NCBI GenBank assembly: GCA_963573385.1
Contig: CAUYLG010026597.1
Coordinates: 1 to 64,000 of the forward strand
DNA from: Cacajao melanocephalus
Taxonomy: Eukaryota > Chordata > Mammalia > Primates > Pitheciidae
Length of the DNA stretch: 64,000 nucleotides
Direction: 5' to 3'
The position numbers were made by a program, and so were the translations under genes. Every line of letters begins with the position of its first letter. Within the stretch, counting starts at the first letter, position 1. Below the pieces are notes generated by a model. That model searched no databases. It had not been told where the DNA came from and saw nothing but the letters and a program-made list of their open reading frames with translations. Of the stretch, positions 23,695 through 35,190 are shown piece after piece.

Positions 23695-24380
23695 CAGTTA
23701 TTCAGTGAATGTTTCCTGAGCACTTACTGTGGGCCAGGTGCTATGCTGGGGACACTGCAGTGAATAGGACAGACATAGAGCCAGCTACGTGAGGCTTGCA
23801 GTCTAAGGGTGGAAGTAGATCATCACCATCAATCCCACAGATCGCTAATTACTGTTGTGATAAGTGTTGTAAAGCAATAGAAAAGAATGCTCAAATAGAA
23901 TGGTCTCCAATTTTATCTAAGGTATCAGGGATATCAGGGAAGATGCTCCGAGGAAGTGACATTAAACTAGGACTGAAGGATTGAATAGATGTTGGTGAGG
24001 CAGAGAGAGAGAGAGAGAGAGAGAGTGTGTGTGTGTGTGTGTGTGTATGTGCACACACGCATGTGTTGTGTGTGCTGCACAGGTGTATGGGAATTTGGAA
24101 TGTTTCAGTGCAAGGGACCAATGCCCCCCAAGGCTCTACAGTGGGAAAGAACTGAAAATGTCCTCGGAACCAGTAGAAGGTGGCTCAGCTGAAGTGCAGT
24201 CCAGGAGAGGTGTAGGCAGGTAACATCTAGACCATGCTTAACTCTGTGGGCTGTGCTCAGAAGCCTGGATTTCATTCTTCGCTCAGTGGGAAACTATCAA
24301 AGGGTTTGAGGATAGGGCCTTACAGAGTTGACTTTACAGTTTAAAAGATTCCCCTGGCCATGCTATGAAGAGCACATAGG
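23695..24380 (-). repeat. L2 LINE fragment with embedded microsatellite
   Basis: It starts TCAGTGAATGTTTCCTGAGC, then GGCCAGGTGCTATGCTGGGG, then GTGATAAGTGTTGTAAAGC, then GGGAAGATGCTCCGAGGAAG, the order of reverse L2. After a (GA)n(GT)n run it continues to TTCCCCTGGCCATGC. It covers about 690 bp. Confidence 0.7.
24003..24052 (+). repeat. (GA)n(GT)n compound microsatellite
   Basis: About 11 GA units are followed directly by about 11 GT units, then ATGTGCACACACGCATG, which can pair back with the GT run. Confidence 0.96.
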
Positions 24381-24888
24381 CCATGGGTCAAGACTTCAGA
24401 CAAGAAGACCATGTGGGAAGCTGCCACAAAGGTCTGGATGGGAGGTTTGGTGACTTAGTGTTGCAGAGAAGTGAGTGGATTTGAGATGTAATTCACAGAG
24501 TGGTAGTGTCGTGGCTTTCAGAGTTCCTTGACTGTGAGCTATGGAAAGAAATCTATGTTGTATCATGGGCCTAGTACATAAATGCATGTGTGTATATGTA
24601 TGTGAAACAAAGCCTTCATAAAACAATACTACAGGCCAGGTGCACTGATATAGTTCATGCGAGGTCATGAGGTGCCACATGTGTGTCGTGTGTGTTATGT
24701 GCTTGAGGTGGGTGGAGAGGGTTATGAAACTTCATGAGCCATGACAAGGAGTTGGGATCTTCATGCTGCAGGGAGTGGAGGAGCTCCAGAGTTTCACAGA
24801 TTAGTTCTTTAAGAGAGAGACCCTTAATGGCATAGAAAAAAGAGCCACCTGATTGCAATGCTGTGACAGACATAATTTCTCTAGGTCT

Positions 24889-25257
24889 CCTCCTGCTCCA
24901 TTTCTTCTTCCTCCTCTTCCCATTTTCCTCTTTCTCTTCTCCTTCCTTTCCTCTTCCTCTTTCTCTTCCTCCTCTTCGTCTTTCTCTTTTTTGTCTCCTT
25001 TCACATTCTTCTCCTCTGTCTTCCTCTTTCTCTTCTTCCTTCTTCTCCTTGTCTTTTCCTCCTTCTCTTCCTCTTCCTTCTTTCTCTTCGCCTTCTTTCT
25101 CTTCCTGTTCCCATCCTCTTTCTCTTCTTCCTTTCTCTTTCTCTCCCTCCTTTCTCCTTTTCCACTCTTCTTCTTCCTCTTCCCCCTCTCTTTGTCTTCT
25201 TCTTCCTTCTCCTTTCCTCTTCCTCCTTTTGCTCCTTCTCCTTTGTTTCTTCTTCTT
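24889..25257 (+). repeat. Polypyrimidine (CTT/CCT) tract, about 370 bp
   Basis: The + strand is almost wholly C and T (TTCCTC, TTTCTC, CTTCTT units) with isolated G and A. The minus strand reads as a Lys/Glu/Arg-rich open frame of about 250 codons, an artefact of purine repeats. Such tracts can form intramolecular triplexes (known for mirror-type homopurine repeats). Confidence 0.95.
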
Positions 25258-25260
25258 CAT

Positions 25261-25482
25261 CAGGAGTTGGCAGACTTTTTCTGCCAAGGGCAGAGAGTAA
25301 ATATTTTCAAGTTTTTGGGCCATTTGGTCTCTGTTGCCACTACTCTGTTCTGTGGTTTTGAAAGTAGCCATAGACAGTATGTAAAACGAGTGGTACAGCT
25401 GTGTTATCAATAAAACTTTCTTTGCTGGACAGCTGGTTAGCTGGATGCAGCTTGTAGGCTGTGATTTGTGACCTCATCCTAA
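25261..25482 (+). mobile_element. MER5-family hAT fossil
   Basis: CAGGAGTTGGCAGACTTTTT, GAGAGTAAATATTTTCAAG, GGGCCATTTGGTCTCTGTTG, TATCAATAAAACTTTCTTTG and GGATGCAGCTTGTAGGCTG follow the MER5A consensus in order. The right end is degraded. Confidence 0.85.
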
Positions 25483-26385
25483 GGAACATGGGGGATTATC
25501 CTGTGGGATCAGTATCTCATTGAGATAAGACCAGTGTGCTGGGGCATGGGGTCTGTCTCACCTGGGCCGTGCTGGCTCTTAGGTGAGGCCGACACTTGGA
25601 GAGTTTGCATTTTGGGAGCTTGGAGTTCAGAAGCCGCAATTAGGGTTCTTAATTAGAAACATCCCGTCTCGCAGCCTCAGATTCAGCCACAGTCAGAAAG
25701 CAAACTGTAAATTGAATGTTCGTCTCAGCTCCTCAGTGCTGAGAGGCGGAAGCTGGACTTGATGCCAAACTAGAGATCATTTCATACAGCCCTTCTGGGC
25801 GCAGCTCCCTGTGGAGGAGCCACGCATAGGTGAATGCAGCCTTTGTGTTGGGAGGAAAACTCCCGAGAGGAGATGCCTTGAGATAGCTTCTTAGGGCTGC
25901 TTTTCCTCTCTCGGGGAATTCCTGTGCTAGACCACACACCTAAGTGCACTTGGCAGCAAATGGCTAGCCCAGGCAGGTGCCTGCAGTGGGTACACAGTGC
26001 ACAGGGACTGTAGAGGAGAGATAGAAAGTGCTCTGCCGAGCTTGGCAGTTCAGAGGCTTTACGCTGCAGCAGAAAAGGGCCATGGCCCCCCACAGCCCCT
26101 GTGTCTTCTCCTTCTGCTTTGCTCGTGGAAATCCTCCTTACCCTCTAAGGGCCAAGTCCCGAGTCTTCTCCTCTATAGGGACTGAATCCTCCAATCAAAA
26201 ATAATTTTCCCTCTTGTGAGTTCAGCTTTTTGTATGTTGGAAGGTTAGGGCACCAAGTGTGCTCTTGAGGAGGGCATTAGTCTGCCTCCAGGCATGGATT
26301 GTAAAATCTAAGAATGCATGGACCATCCTTGAATTCCAGCTCCTAGCCCTGTACAAATAAGGAAGTATCTTGGAGAGTCAGGGTG
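25483..26385. other. Unique intronic sequence
   Basis: About 0.9 kb without recognised repeats. Open frames on both strands near 25733-26185 overlap and lack domains. Confidence 0.45.
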
Positions 26386-26389
26386 GTGT

Positions 26390-26560
26390 TTTGAAAAGGC
26401 CCTGCTGTTCAGATGTCTGCCAGTCTTCCTCTGTCACCCTGGGCAACTTTGACATTTTGAATCCTTAGTTTTCTTATCTGTAAAATGGGCCTAAGAAAAC
26501 CAGGCGTAGGTATGTTCTGACGATTACAGATAATAATATACATGCAGCTTGTGTGCCCAT
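26390..26560 (+). repeat. MIR SINE fragment
   Basis: ACCCTGGGCAACTTTGACA, CTTAGTTTTCTTATCTGTA and AAATGGGCCTAAGAAAACC match MIR in sense. Confidence 0.75.
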
Positions 26561-27660
26561 TCCATTGTTGATGACTTTGCCATTGTTGGCTTGATAAGGT
26601 ATCTCATCAAGAGGAGCTGGGAAACTGTTTTGGAGATTGGGGTGAGTCCCCTGGATAAATTCTCAGGACTGAGCGCTGTGTTTGCTTTCAATGACTCTAA
26701 GACACTGTGGATTATAAGATGCTCTGTTATTTTATGTACCTCTGAAAAATAGAATCACCTAGTCAGCTTTCACGTGTCCTCAGTGGCCAGCCCTGCTCCA
26801 GACCAATAACATCAGTAATTTGGGGTGTGGACATTAGTTTTTTCATTCACTTATTAATTCATTTTATCCATTTTCTTCTTTTTTTAAAATCAGTATTTGA
26901 AAACCTCTTAGGTGATTCTGTTTTGCAGCCAAGATTAACAACCATTGCACTTTTAAAAGAAACACCCTGTTATATGATGACTCAATGCTTCCTTATCACT
27001 GGGAATTGTTATTTTAATTTGTCTATAGAGCCCTTTTAAACATTGTCTCAGCTTCTGAGGGGTCCATAACCATTTCCTCCTCAAAGAAGGGTCTCTCTTG
27101 AGAATGCTGTAACAGCTAACAGACACCAGAACTGGGTAGTGGCCAGGACCTCTTCCTTGCTGTGCCTGGGATACAGTCCCTGAATTTCCAGCCCAGCAAG
27201 TTCAGTGAGTTGGGGGAGAGGTGGACAGGGCAAAGGAGCTGCAGGGGCTGCATGGTACCAGGACAAGGGTGGAGGGTGGGGATCACGGGGGAAGGGACAG
27301 AGCAGCCATCTTCCATCTTCCCTGTGGTCGTTGCTCAGCTTCAGTCCTGGAGAAGCTGAAGGGTGGCCACGCCGGGCCATTGTTAGGCATGCTTGATTTC
27401 AGTCCTGATTACAGAGATGATAAAATGGGAAACTGTGTATCTTTAAGAATCAGTGGAATATGGTGGATCGTGTGCTAGATGGTAAATCTGCTTAGAAGAA
27501 AATGGTCGCCAGCAGCTTGGCTTTGCAAAAGATGACTGGGCTCATGTGGACAAGGCAGAACAGAGAGCTCAAGAGCAGTTTGAAGGGTCATGATCACCAC
27601 TCTCCAAATAGTCACTAATTGAAGGACTTCCCCATCTGACACCATTTTGCTGCCCAAACC
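26561..27660. other. Mostly unique intronic sequence
   Basis: About 1.1 kb without a gene. 26900-26950 (GGTGATTCTGTTTTGCAGCC) faintly recalls an old DNA transposon, but this is too short to call. Confidence 0.4.
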
Positions 27661-27669
27661 TGCTCATGC

Positions 27670-27900
27670 CTTGGAAAAGAAGCTTGTGAATCAGGGATGA
27701 TTTTGAATCCAGGCACTAGCGTGTGTTTGCTACCTGACTTCAGGCAAACCCTTTAATTTTTCTGAGCCTCAGTTTTCTTAGCTATCAAATGGGAATGAGT
27801 CATCACCTCAGAGGACTGTTGTGAGGATTAAATAAATTACCGCAAGTAAAATATCTAACATGTAAACACAGTAAACAACTAGCAAATGGCAGTGATTGGT
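27670..27900 (+). repeat. MIR SINE
   Basis: TTTTGAATCCAGGCACTAGC, CTGAGCCTCAGTTTTCTTAG, GACTGTTGTGAGGATTAAAT and AACATGTAAACACAG preserve the full sense order. Confidence 0.85.
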
Positions 27901-29620
27901 TTCTTAGTGCCCTTATTCTGTCACTGGTTGTTCTTAGTAGCATTGGGATTTTTTGTACTTCTTGTTTTGACCAAGAACCGGGGGCATTGAGAAGGAAGCC
28001 TCTGCCTGGGAGGAGCTGACATTTTTCTGGGGTCTTGGCAGAAATGTGTTTACTGCACTTATGGTCTCTCCAGGATGAGCTCATTATTTTCTCTCTGTAG
28101 CCACTTCCTTATAATGAAATGATGTGGGTTCTCTTTGGTTATTTTAGTCTGTTCCCTTATTTAAGATAAGTTACCCCACTTGTGACTCTAAAGAAAGCCT
28201 TTCAGCAACCACACATGCTCAATTTCTGAAGCGGACAGCTCTCGGGGTTTATTTTTAAACCAGAAACAAAATTACAAGTGGTAGCAGGATTCCCTGCCCA
28301 GCCCACTGAAATCTTCAATCACTAATGCTGCTGAATGATAGTAATAATGAGTGGCATTATCAGCTGCTGCCTACACTCATTTATGCATAGGTCCAAGAGG
28401 AAAATGCACCCTGAATCCCAGGAAGAAATGCCAGGGACGTGTTTTCCCAGCAGCAACATCTGTTTCAGAAGCCACGTTGAAAGGATTGATGGGGGCAGAT
28501 ACTCCTGAGCAAAACACCCTCAACTTTTAAAGCGTTGTCAGCAGAGAACAATGTTCCTTGCTCTAGTAGAAGAGCATACCCTCATTTTTAGAGTATTTCC
28601 TGTTGGAGCCAAATGACACTTGTGACCAGGTTTGTCAGAGGCATTTGTGAGGACAGGTTGTTTTTGCACTGCCTGGTCATTGGACACCACTGGGACCACT
28701 TGGTGACTGTTCACAGTGATGGCAGGAATTGGCATCAGATCTGCATGACAAAACCCAGTGCTGAGTTTTTGTGTCTTTGCTTCCTTGATGTTATAGAGTT
28801 TAGAGTGCCTATGACTGTCGGTGCTTTCTGGGATCCATCGTGGAATCCAGGCATGGCCACAAAGAGGGGAGTCGTGAGGGGAACTGGGAGAAGGGCCCTC
28901 TGAGCGAGCATTCCCCTCCTCAGTCTGTGTGGATATTGTGCGGTGTCAGGGCCCGAGAGATGGCTGAAATCCTTGTGTTACCACTTTCATTCTTTACTTG
29001 CTTGTTTCTGCCTAAATTTTGTTTTCTTTCGACCACTAATGGCTGGTGGCTTTACAGTGTCAAGGCATGGGAGAGGGGACACGGTTGGGAAATGACCCAG
29101 CCACAGGGAGCATCAGTGATGGACCTGAATCCCTTTTCGGATGATCAGGGTTTGGGTACAGAGATGCCAGGGGACAGCCAGGGCGGGACAGCATGTAACC
29201 AAGGCAGGTCCCAGCAGTGTCTCCGGTACCTCTTTGGGCTGATTCTATTGTCATCATCCCTGCATCACAGACAGACACAGGCTGTGAACAAGGTGCTTCC
29301 TGTCCTCATGACTGCATAGCGTGAAGCTCGGTGGCAACAGCCTCCTTGTTTCCTGCCACTGTGTCTGGGTTCACAGGAGAGAGGCAAGGCATAGGGGTTC
29401 AGAATTGGGGTCCTGAGTGGCCTTGTTTTCTCCCCCAGGCAACGTGAGGTGCAGATACTTCTTTGTCTTAATTTTGAGTTGTTGGCTAGTCCACATGTTA
29501 TAGAAGCAGAAAGTTCCTGCAGAGCTGAAAATTATCTAATAATTCTAAAAATTTACTGCACACAGATGACGAGGGGTCTTGTTGAAATGAAGATCTGTCC
29601 ATGATGATGCAGAAAATGAA
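27901..29620. other. Repeat-poor intronic island
   Basis: About 1.7 kb with no repeat I can identify, the longest such island in the middle of the window. It contains AAACCAGAAACAAAATTAC-type AT-rich motifs near 28258 and TTATC directly abutting CAGCTG at 28357-28366. No coding potential is recognised. Confidence 0.45.
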
Positions 29621-29629
29621 AATGATGAA

Positions 29630-29800
29630 GATCATGATGATTCTGGCTTGTGTCAAGCCCCTACCCTGTGCTGAGTGCAGTTACCTAATACAGCAACTTG
29701 TGAGCCGTTCATGTTCGTAATCCCGTTTACAAATGGGGAAACGGAGGCACTGAGCACTAGAGGACTCGCTCAAGACCCACGCAGATTCCTGCTCCTAGCC
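29630..29800 (-). repeat. MIR SINE fragment
   Basis: CCCCTACCCTGTGCTGAGTG, CGTTTACAAATGGGGAAACG and GAGGCACTGAGCACTAGAGG match reverse MIR. Confidence 0.8.
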
Positions 29801-29924
29801 TCTTTCAGCCCATATGGGGCAGGGCCTGGGAATCTTCAGTTTTACTGAAGATGCCTCTGGGGAATCCTCAGACTCTGGCTTCAGAAACATTGCCTTTGCA
29901 TCCATGGGGTTCAGGGACTGTGTC

Positions 29925-30010
29925 AGTCTTGCTGAGTACTCTCTAGGGCTTAGCATTGGCCAGGCACATAACAGGTGTTCGATACTTGCTGAAGGAATGA
30001 ATGAGTACTG
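29925..30010 (+). repeat. L2 LINE 3' end
   Basis: The terminal block GCATTGGCCAGGCACATAAC, then AGGTGTTCGATACTTGCTG, then the tail GAATGAATGAGT is the sense L2 3' end. Confidence 0.75.
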
Positions 30011-30540
30011 TTCTCTTCCAAGGAGTCCCTTGGTAATCTCAGGAGCTGCTGCCCAATTCTCGGGGAGCATTAAGTCGTCAAGTCCAGAATTCATGCCCTA
30101 GTTCTGACAACTTCGGACTTACTGCCAAGAACAATTCTGTCTGGTTTCTTGGTTCTGCTCCCTGGATCCCTGCATTGTTCCGTTGCTTCCCTAGTGGCTT
30201 CCCTGCATCTCTAGACCCCAGGCCCTCCCCTGCTGTTGTCAGTACCCTTTCTAGGGACTGGGATTCTGTCTCCAACAAAGGTGTGGCTGCTGGGCAGGCT
30301 TTCCGGATGCTGCCCTCTGGCCCATTGTTCTGGGTTCTCCATCCCATGGTCCACGTGTCTGTTGGGACACCACCTACCATCTGCTGCTGTAGCCTTGGGT
30401 GTCAGGTTACACTTGCCAGACAAGAATGTCTCCTTCAGCTGCATTCTTTTCCCATAGTGGCCAGTTCTAGCTCCTGAGCCTGGCTGCCATCCAGCCTGCC
30501 TTGTCACAGGAGCGGTAAGTCATCTCGGTTTTAATATTGC
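30011..30540. other. Unique intronic sequence
   Basis: No repeat recognised. Mutually overlapping open frames of about 100 codons on both strands (30078-30507) reflect moderately higher GC content and are not supported as genes. Confidence 0.45.
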
Positions 30541-30544
30541 CAGG

Positions 30545-30765
30545 TGATGCAGCTCTTAGGCATCAGAGTGGGTGGGCTTGGGTTCAACTTCTGGCCCTTA
30601 GGGTGAGCACTTTAATTCCCACAGCTTCAGTTTCCACACCTGTAAATCAGGTATGATGGTTCTAACTTCTCCTTCAGTAGATTGATGTGAGGATTACGTG
30701 GAATTGTACACATAAGGTGCTTAGTGTCATGGCAGCCATGACATGAGGGTAATAGCTCAGTTTTA
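30545..30765 (+). repeat. MIR SINE
   Basis: GGGCTTGGGTTCAACTTCTG, CTTCAGTTTCCACACCTGTA and GATTGATGTGAGGATTACG give the sense order from head to tail. Confidence 0.85.
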
Positions 30766-30911
30766 ACTGTTATGTGACAGTTTGCCATCCGTCTTTAAAC
30801 AAGTCATGAATTTTAAGATGATTTTGACAATGAATATTTTACATTAATATTTTTAATTAGCCCTTCAATTTTGTGCTGAGACTAAAACAAAGGTCACTTC
30901 TCACTGCTTGT

Positions 30912-31130
30912 GCAGCCTGGTATAGCAGAAAGAGCATGGGCTTGGGAGACAGTCTTGGGTTTTGTTCTTAGTTTAGTCATGTGGACTTAGGACTCTGATT
31001 TAACCTTTCTGAACCTCAGTTGCTACATCTGTAAAGTGGAGATAATAGCCCCTCATGGGTTTGTCAGGATGATTTAGTAACAGCTTGAGAAAGCACCCAG
31101 CATGAGACAGACATCAGATGCATATTGCAT
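30912..31130 (+). repeat. MIR SINE, well preserved
   Basis: GGTATAGCAGAAAGAGCATG, GAACCTCAGTTGCTACATC and GTGGAGATAATAGCCCCTC follow the MIR consensus from the 5' end. It is the second MIR in the same orientation within 600 bp. Confidence 0.9.
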
Positions 31131-31344
31131 GTGCCTCACAGCATCCTTGACCTTGCAAGTGGAGAAACTTATTAGAAACAGACCTGCCTGCTCAGTGTGC
31201 CCCACTTTTGCTTCCACAAACCACGTGGAATAACTGTTCTAGGAACTTTGTCACTTTTTGCATGCCAGGGAATTTCTAGCATATAATGGAGAGTCCTCCT
31301 GGCTTCAGTATTTGCTTTGCACATATGCAATTAATTAATCATTT

Positions 31345-31460
31345 ATTTTAATTATTTATTTACTGTCTCCCTTTTACATATCCTGGCCAACTTCCCAAGG
31401 ACAGGGGCCTTGTGTGTCCACTTCACTGCTCCATGTCCCTAGAAGATCTCATGAATACTT
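31345..31460 (+). repeat. L2 LINE fragment
   Basis: TTATTTACTGTCTCCCTTTT, AAGGACAGGGGCCTTGTGTG and CTGCTCCATGTCCCTAG resemble the L2 3' UTR in sense. Confidence 0.6.
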
Positions 31461-31915
31461 GTTACCTCCCAGATAGTGGAGGAGACTGGAGAAGGTGTCT
31501 GGTTCAGTCTCCAGTTTGCCACAGGGGTTTTCTCTTCATGGTTCCTAAAGAGGTAAAGCAGCCTTCTTTACCCCAGTGGAGTCTTGGGAATGGCACTGGG
31601 GGCTCTCAGTTGCCCCAGCTCAGTCACCTCTGTCTCTGTCAGCCTTCCCTGGTGGCAGTGGCTGTGTTCAGTGTGTTGTCTTTGAAGGTTCTTACTCCAT
31701 TGCCACTAGGATATCCAGCCTCCTCTAGCCACATTGCTGTCTTTTTGTAAGAATAATGATGATGTAGGAAAGAGAACTGGTGATATTCGAGATCATTATA
31801 GAGGACACACAAGGCAGTCTAGGACTCTTGGTAGCTCCTGAACATGAAGATGCTGGGCCTAAGGTTGAATGGTGAGAATGGCTAGTCACCACACTCTGTC
31901 AGCAGGGCTGTCTCT
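31461..31915. other. Unique intronic sequence
   Basis: No repeat or gene recognised. A 112-codon frame at 31412-31750 overlaps the L2 fragment and lacks a domain. Confidence 0.4.
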
Positions 31916-32432
31916 CTCCATCCATCCATCTGTCTACCCATCCATCCATCCATCTATCTAATCCATCCATTTATCCATCCATCCATCCGTCCATCCATTT
32001 GTCAACCCAATCATTCACCCATCCATTTATCCATCCATCCATCCATCCATCCATCCCTCCATCTATCCATCCCTTGAATCATCCATTCATCTAATTATCT
32101 CTCCACTCATCCATCCATCCATCATCTATCCATTCATTTGTCTGTCCATCTATCCATCATCCATCTATCCATCCAATCTTGCATCCATCATCCATCCATC
32201 CATCCATCCATCCATCCATGCATACATACATGCCTACTTACATCATCTATCCATTCATCCATCTATCCAGCCATTCATTCAATCACCCATTGATTATCAT
32301 CCATCCGGTCATCTATTCATCCAGTCATCCATCTATTATCTATCCATCCATCAGTATATCCATTCATTCACCATCCATCCATCCATCCATTTATCCACCC
32401 ACCCACCCATCTACTTATTCATCTACCCAGTA
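31916..32432 (+). repeat. (TCCA)n tetranucleotide array 2
   Basis: About 520 bp of TCCA/ATCC with interruptions such as ATCTATCTAATCC, TCATTCAATCACC and a short TACATACATGCC run. The purest blocks are 32031-32055 and 32187-32220. It abuts reverse L2 text on its right, where reverse L2 normally starts with a TTCATTCATT tail. Confidence 0.96.
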
Positions 32433-32439
32433 ATCCAGT

Positions 32440-33170
32440 ATTTCAGGAGCTGTGGTAAGTCTTGGCATATAGTGTGAGCAAAACCAGACATGTATCCTGC
32501 TCTTGTGATACACACTAATCAAGTAGTCCCACTAGAGAATGTATAATTATGATGCAATAAGTACTTTGAAGGAAAGAGCATTTAATGAGGAATCTTAGTG
32601 TGGGGAGCTACAGAGGAGGCTTCTGTTTGATGAAGTGATATCTGAGCTAAGAATAAGGAGTAAACAGTCACTGAATTCCTTTCATGTACCAGGCCTCGTT
32701 ACAATTATTTTTACCTGATTTTCATGGGCTAACTTGTCATCCTTGTAATGATCCCACGAAGCAGGAATGATTATCATCCCCATGAGGAACTGAGGCATAA
32801 AGATATTTAGACCCCTGCCCAGGTGCATAACCACAGGTCAGCGACAGAGCTGGGTTTTGGGCTTAATAAATCTAGCTTAGAATCTACTTCTTCCATCTAG
32901 GGATGGGTAGGAGTTAGAGGAACAGGGAGGGGGAATGAAAGGGCTTTCCAGGGTGCAAGGGCCAGGCACTGAGGTGAGGTTTGGAGGCATGGATGATTCC
33001 ATAGAGTGGCTGCAGGGTAGAGAGTGAGGAAGAGATGGAAGGCGAAAGGGCAAGGGGTGCAGGTAGATGTTAAACTATGCAGGGCTTACAGACCATATTA
33101 AGGGTTTTACATCTTCTCAGTCGAGCAGTGGAGAGTTTTAAACAGGATGAGGGAGTGGGGGACACAATCA
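32440..33170 (-). repeat. L2 LINE fragment split by a MIR
   Basis: The left half has GTGAGCAAAACCAGACATG and GTGATATCTGAGCTAAG. The right half has GGGCTTTCCAGGGTGCAAGG, ATGCAGGGCTTACAGACC and GAGAGTTTTAAACAGGATG. Both are in reverse L2 order, separated by the MIR at 32660-32890. Confidence 0.7.
32660..32890 (-). repeat. MIR SINE inserted in L2
   Basis: AATTCCTTTCATGTACCAGG, TTATCATCCCCATGAGGAAC and CAGCGACAGAGCTGGGTTT are reverse-MIR landmarks. L2-like sequence continues on both sides, so the MIR is the younger of the two. Confidence 0.85.
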
Positions 33171-34330
33171 GATTTTCATTATGGGAAAAATTTCTCTAGA
33201 GGCAATGTGAGAGTGGAGGGAAGGGAGGCCAGAGTGGTGCAGGAGTTTTCCTTTGGAGGCTGCTGTAAGAGCTGGTGTCCTACAGCAGTGGCAGTACCAC
33301 TGGAGAACCATGAATGTCTACAAATGTCTTGGAAGGAGATTCAGGAGGTAAAATTGCACATCTTGGATATGGGAGGTAAGGATGAGGGCCCTCTGGTTGT
33401 CAGAATGGCTGCTCCCCTGGGATGACTGGGTTAGCTGGGGTACTGATGGTGGTTATGGCCTTCCACAACCCTCAGTCATTGTCCACTATGGTGGGATCAT
33501 GACTCCGGGTCCCACAAAGATTCCTGTATCCTCAGGCCAACCCCAAGGACACAGGACTATAGTGTGTGCTGTAGGGCCCACGTCAGGGCCTGAGCTGGAC
33601 AGACACAGCATTTCTTCCTCTTTGCTGTTCTGACCCACACAGCCATAGTTAGATCTGTGACTTGGGTCCTAGTTCTGCTTGTGTACCGTCATGCAGTTAC
33701 ACTTATTTTGCTCTCATAGCAGGTTGCTCCTCCAGGTGAATAAGGCACGTCCACTCATGTGCATGAGCTTAATTACCCTGTCAGTGTCTGCTGATGTTTC
33801 TGTTTGGGGATTCTGTCTCTGATCCTGGGTGACTCCACGACTCTGGGTGTGGTTCTGAGGCTCTGACTACATCCCACTTGGAAGGATGGATGGAAACACC
33901 GTATTGATCCTGCTCGGAGAAATCTGCTTGGCCATTAAAGGAGCTTTGTACATGCTCACCTTTCATCTGATCTCTAAAAATGGAGCTTTTGCTGAAACGT
34001 GTTGGTAGCTTAGTTTTGGGTAATTTATCCTGTCACTGAGCAACCTTGGGAGCCTTGGAGTTAGTTGGATTGAGCATAGAATGTGGAGATATTTCTTGTC
34101 AGGGTTCCAGGATGGCATCAATATAAGGTATGAGGGATTTTATGGGCCGGGACTGTTGGGGGAAGCAGAGAGATTTAGGGTCAGGGATATGGTCTCCGGC
34201 TTTATTGAGGTAACCAGAACTTGTGGCAAATTCAGGGAAGTCTTATATATTGCAGGAGACACAACAACAGATATGTCAACGGTGGGTAACCAGCCAGATG
34301 GGCAACAGCTTCCTGACTGATTTGTAAATT
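33171..34330. other. Unique intronic sequence
   Basis: About 1.2 kb without recognised repeats or genes. Confidence 0.4.
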
Positions 34331-34333
34331 TCT

Positions 34334-34510
34334 ATTTTTCCCTTTTTAGTTGGTATATAATAATTGTACATATTTATGGGATATAGAGTGATATTTCCAT
34401 ATGTGTATACACTGTATACCAATCAAATCAGGGTAATTAGCATGTCCTTACCTCAAACATTTATCATTTCTTTGTGTTGAAAACATCCAAAATCTTCTCT
34501 TGTGGCTATT
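34334..34510 (-). mobile_element. L1 3' end, 5'-truncated
   Basis: TTGTACATATTTATGGGATA, CAAATCAGGGTAATTAGCAT and CATTTATCATTTCTTTGTG are the antisense 3' UTR of an L1MA/PB-type element. The same block begins the larger L1 at 47108. Confidence 0.8.
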
Positions 34511-34724
34511 TTTTCTTGATTTATTGGTGTTAGGTAGTAAGACCCTAAAAAGTATCTGATGGTACAGGAGGAAAGGGCCCCCTACCCTGCAGTTTATGGG
34601 ATACCAGGATGGAAGCTTAGTGTCAAGGCTCAAGTAAGGGATGTGGGTTTTGGGACTGGGACAATGCTTCAGTTCCAGTGTTCCAGTTTATATTTGAATA
34701 TATACATAGTCCAAAGCACCTATA

Positions 34725-35190
34725 AATTAGTGGTGTGAAAAAATGTTTAATGCTCGCAGGTTCTGAGGGTCAGGAATTTAGACAGGGAATGTGGGAATGG
34801 CTTGTTTCTACTCTACAATGTTCAGCAACTCTGCCGGGAAGACCTGAAGGCTGGCAGCTGACTCGTCTGGAAGCACATTCATTCTTGCATCTGCTCTTTG
34901 ATGCTTCCTCTTGGCTGGGACCTGAGCTGTGTTGTTAGCTGGGTTGCCTGCATGTGGTCTCTCCATGAGGGCTTGCTTGGGCTTCCTCACAGTATGGCTC
35001 CTGAGTTCCAAGAACAGGCATCCCAGGAGAGCAGAGTGGAAATGAATGGCAGTTTTATGATATAGCCACAGAAGTCATATAGGGTTACTTCCTTATGGCC
35101 ACGACAGTCTCAAAGTTCCACCAGCTTCAAGGGGAGGGGGAATAGATCCTGCCAGTTGATGGGAAGAGGAGCAAGGTCATTTTGTTAAAA
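34725..35190 (-). mobile_element. MLT1 LTR (MaLR)
   Basis: GCACCTATAAATTAGTGGTG, CTGGCAGCTGACTCGTCTGG, GGGCTTCCTCACAGTATGG, GTTCCAAGAACAGGCATCCC and CTTCAAGGGGAGGGGGAAT run in the order of a reversed MLT1 LTR. It is a solo LTR of an ancient endogenous element. No internal genes are present. Confidence 0.8.

Noticed and set aside
24655..25410. Minus-strand Lys/Glu/Arg-rich open frame of 251 codons resembling a coiled-coil protein
   Set aside because: It is the complement of a polypyrimidine tract. Composition alone gives the charged pattern, and the plus strand is open too, with Ser/Phe/Leu.
31916..32432. CRISPR-like regular repetition
   Set aside because: Units are 4 bp without spacers, in a primate genome; it is a microsatellite.
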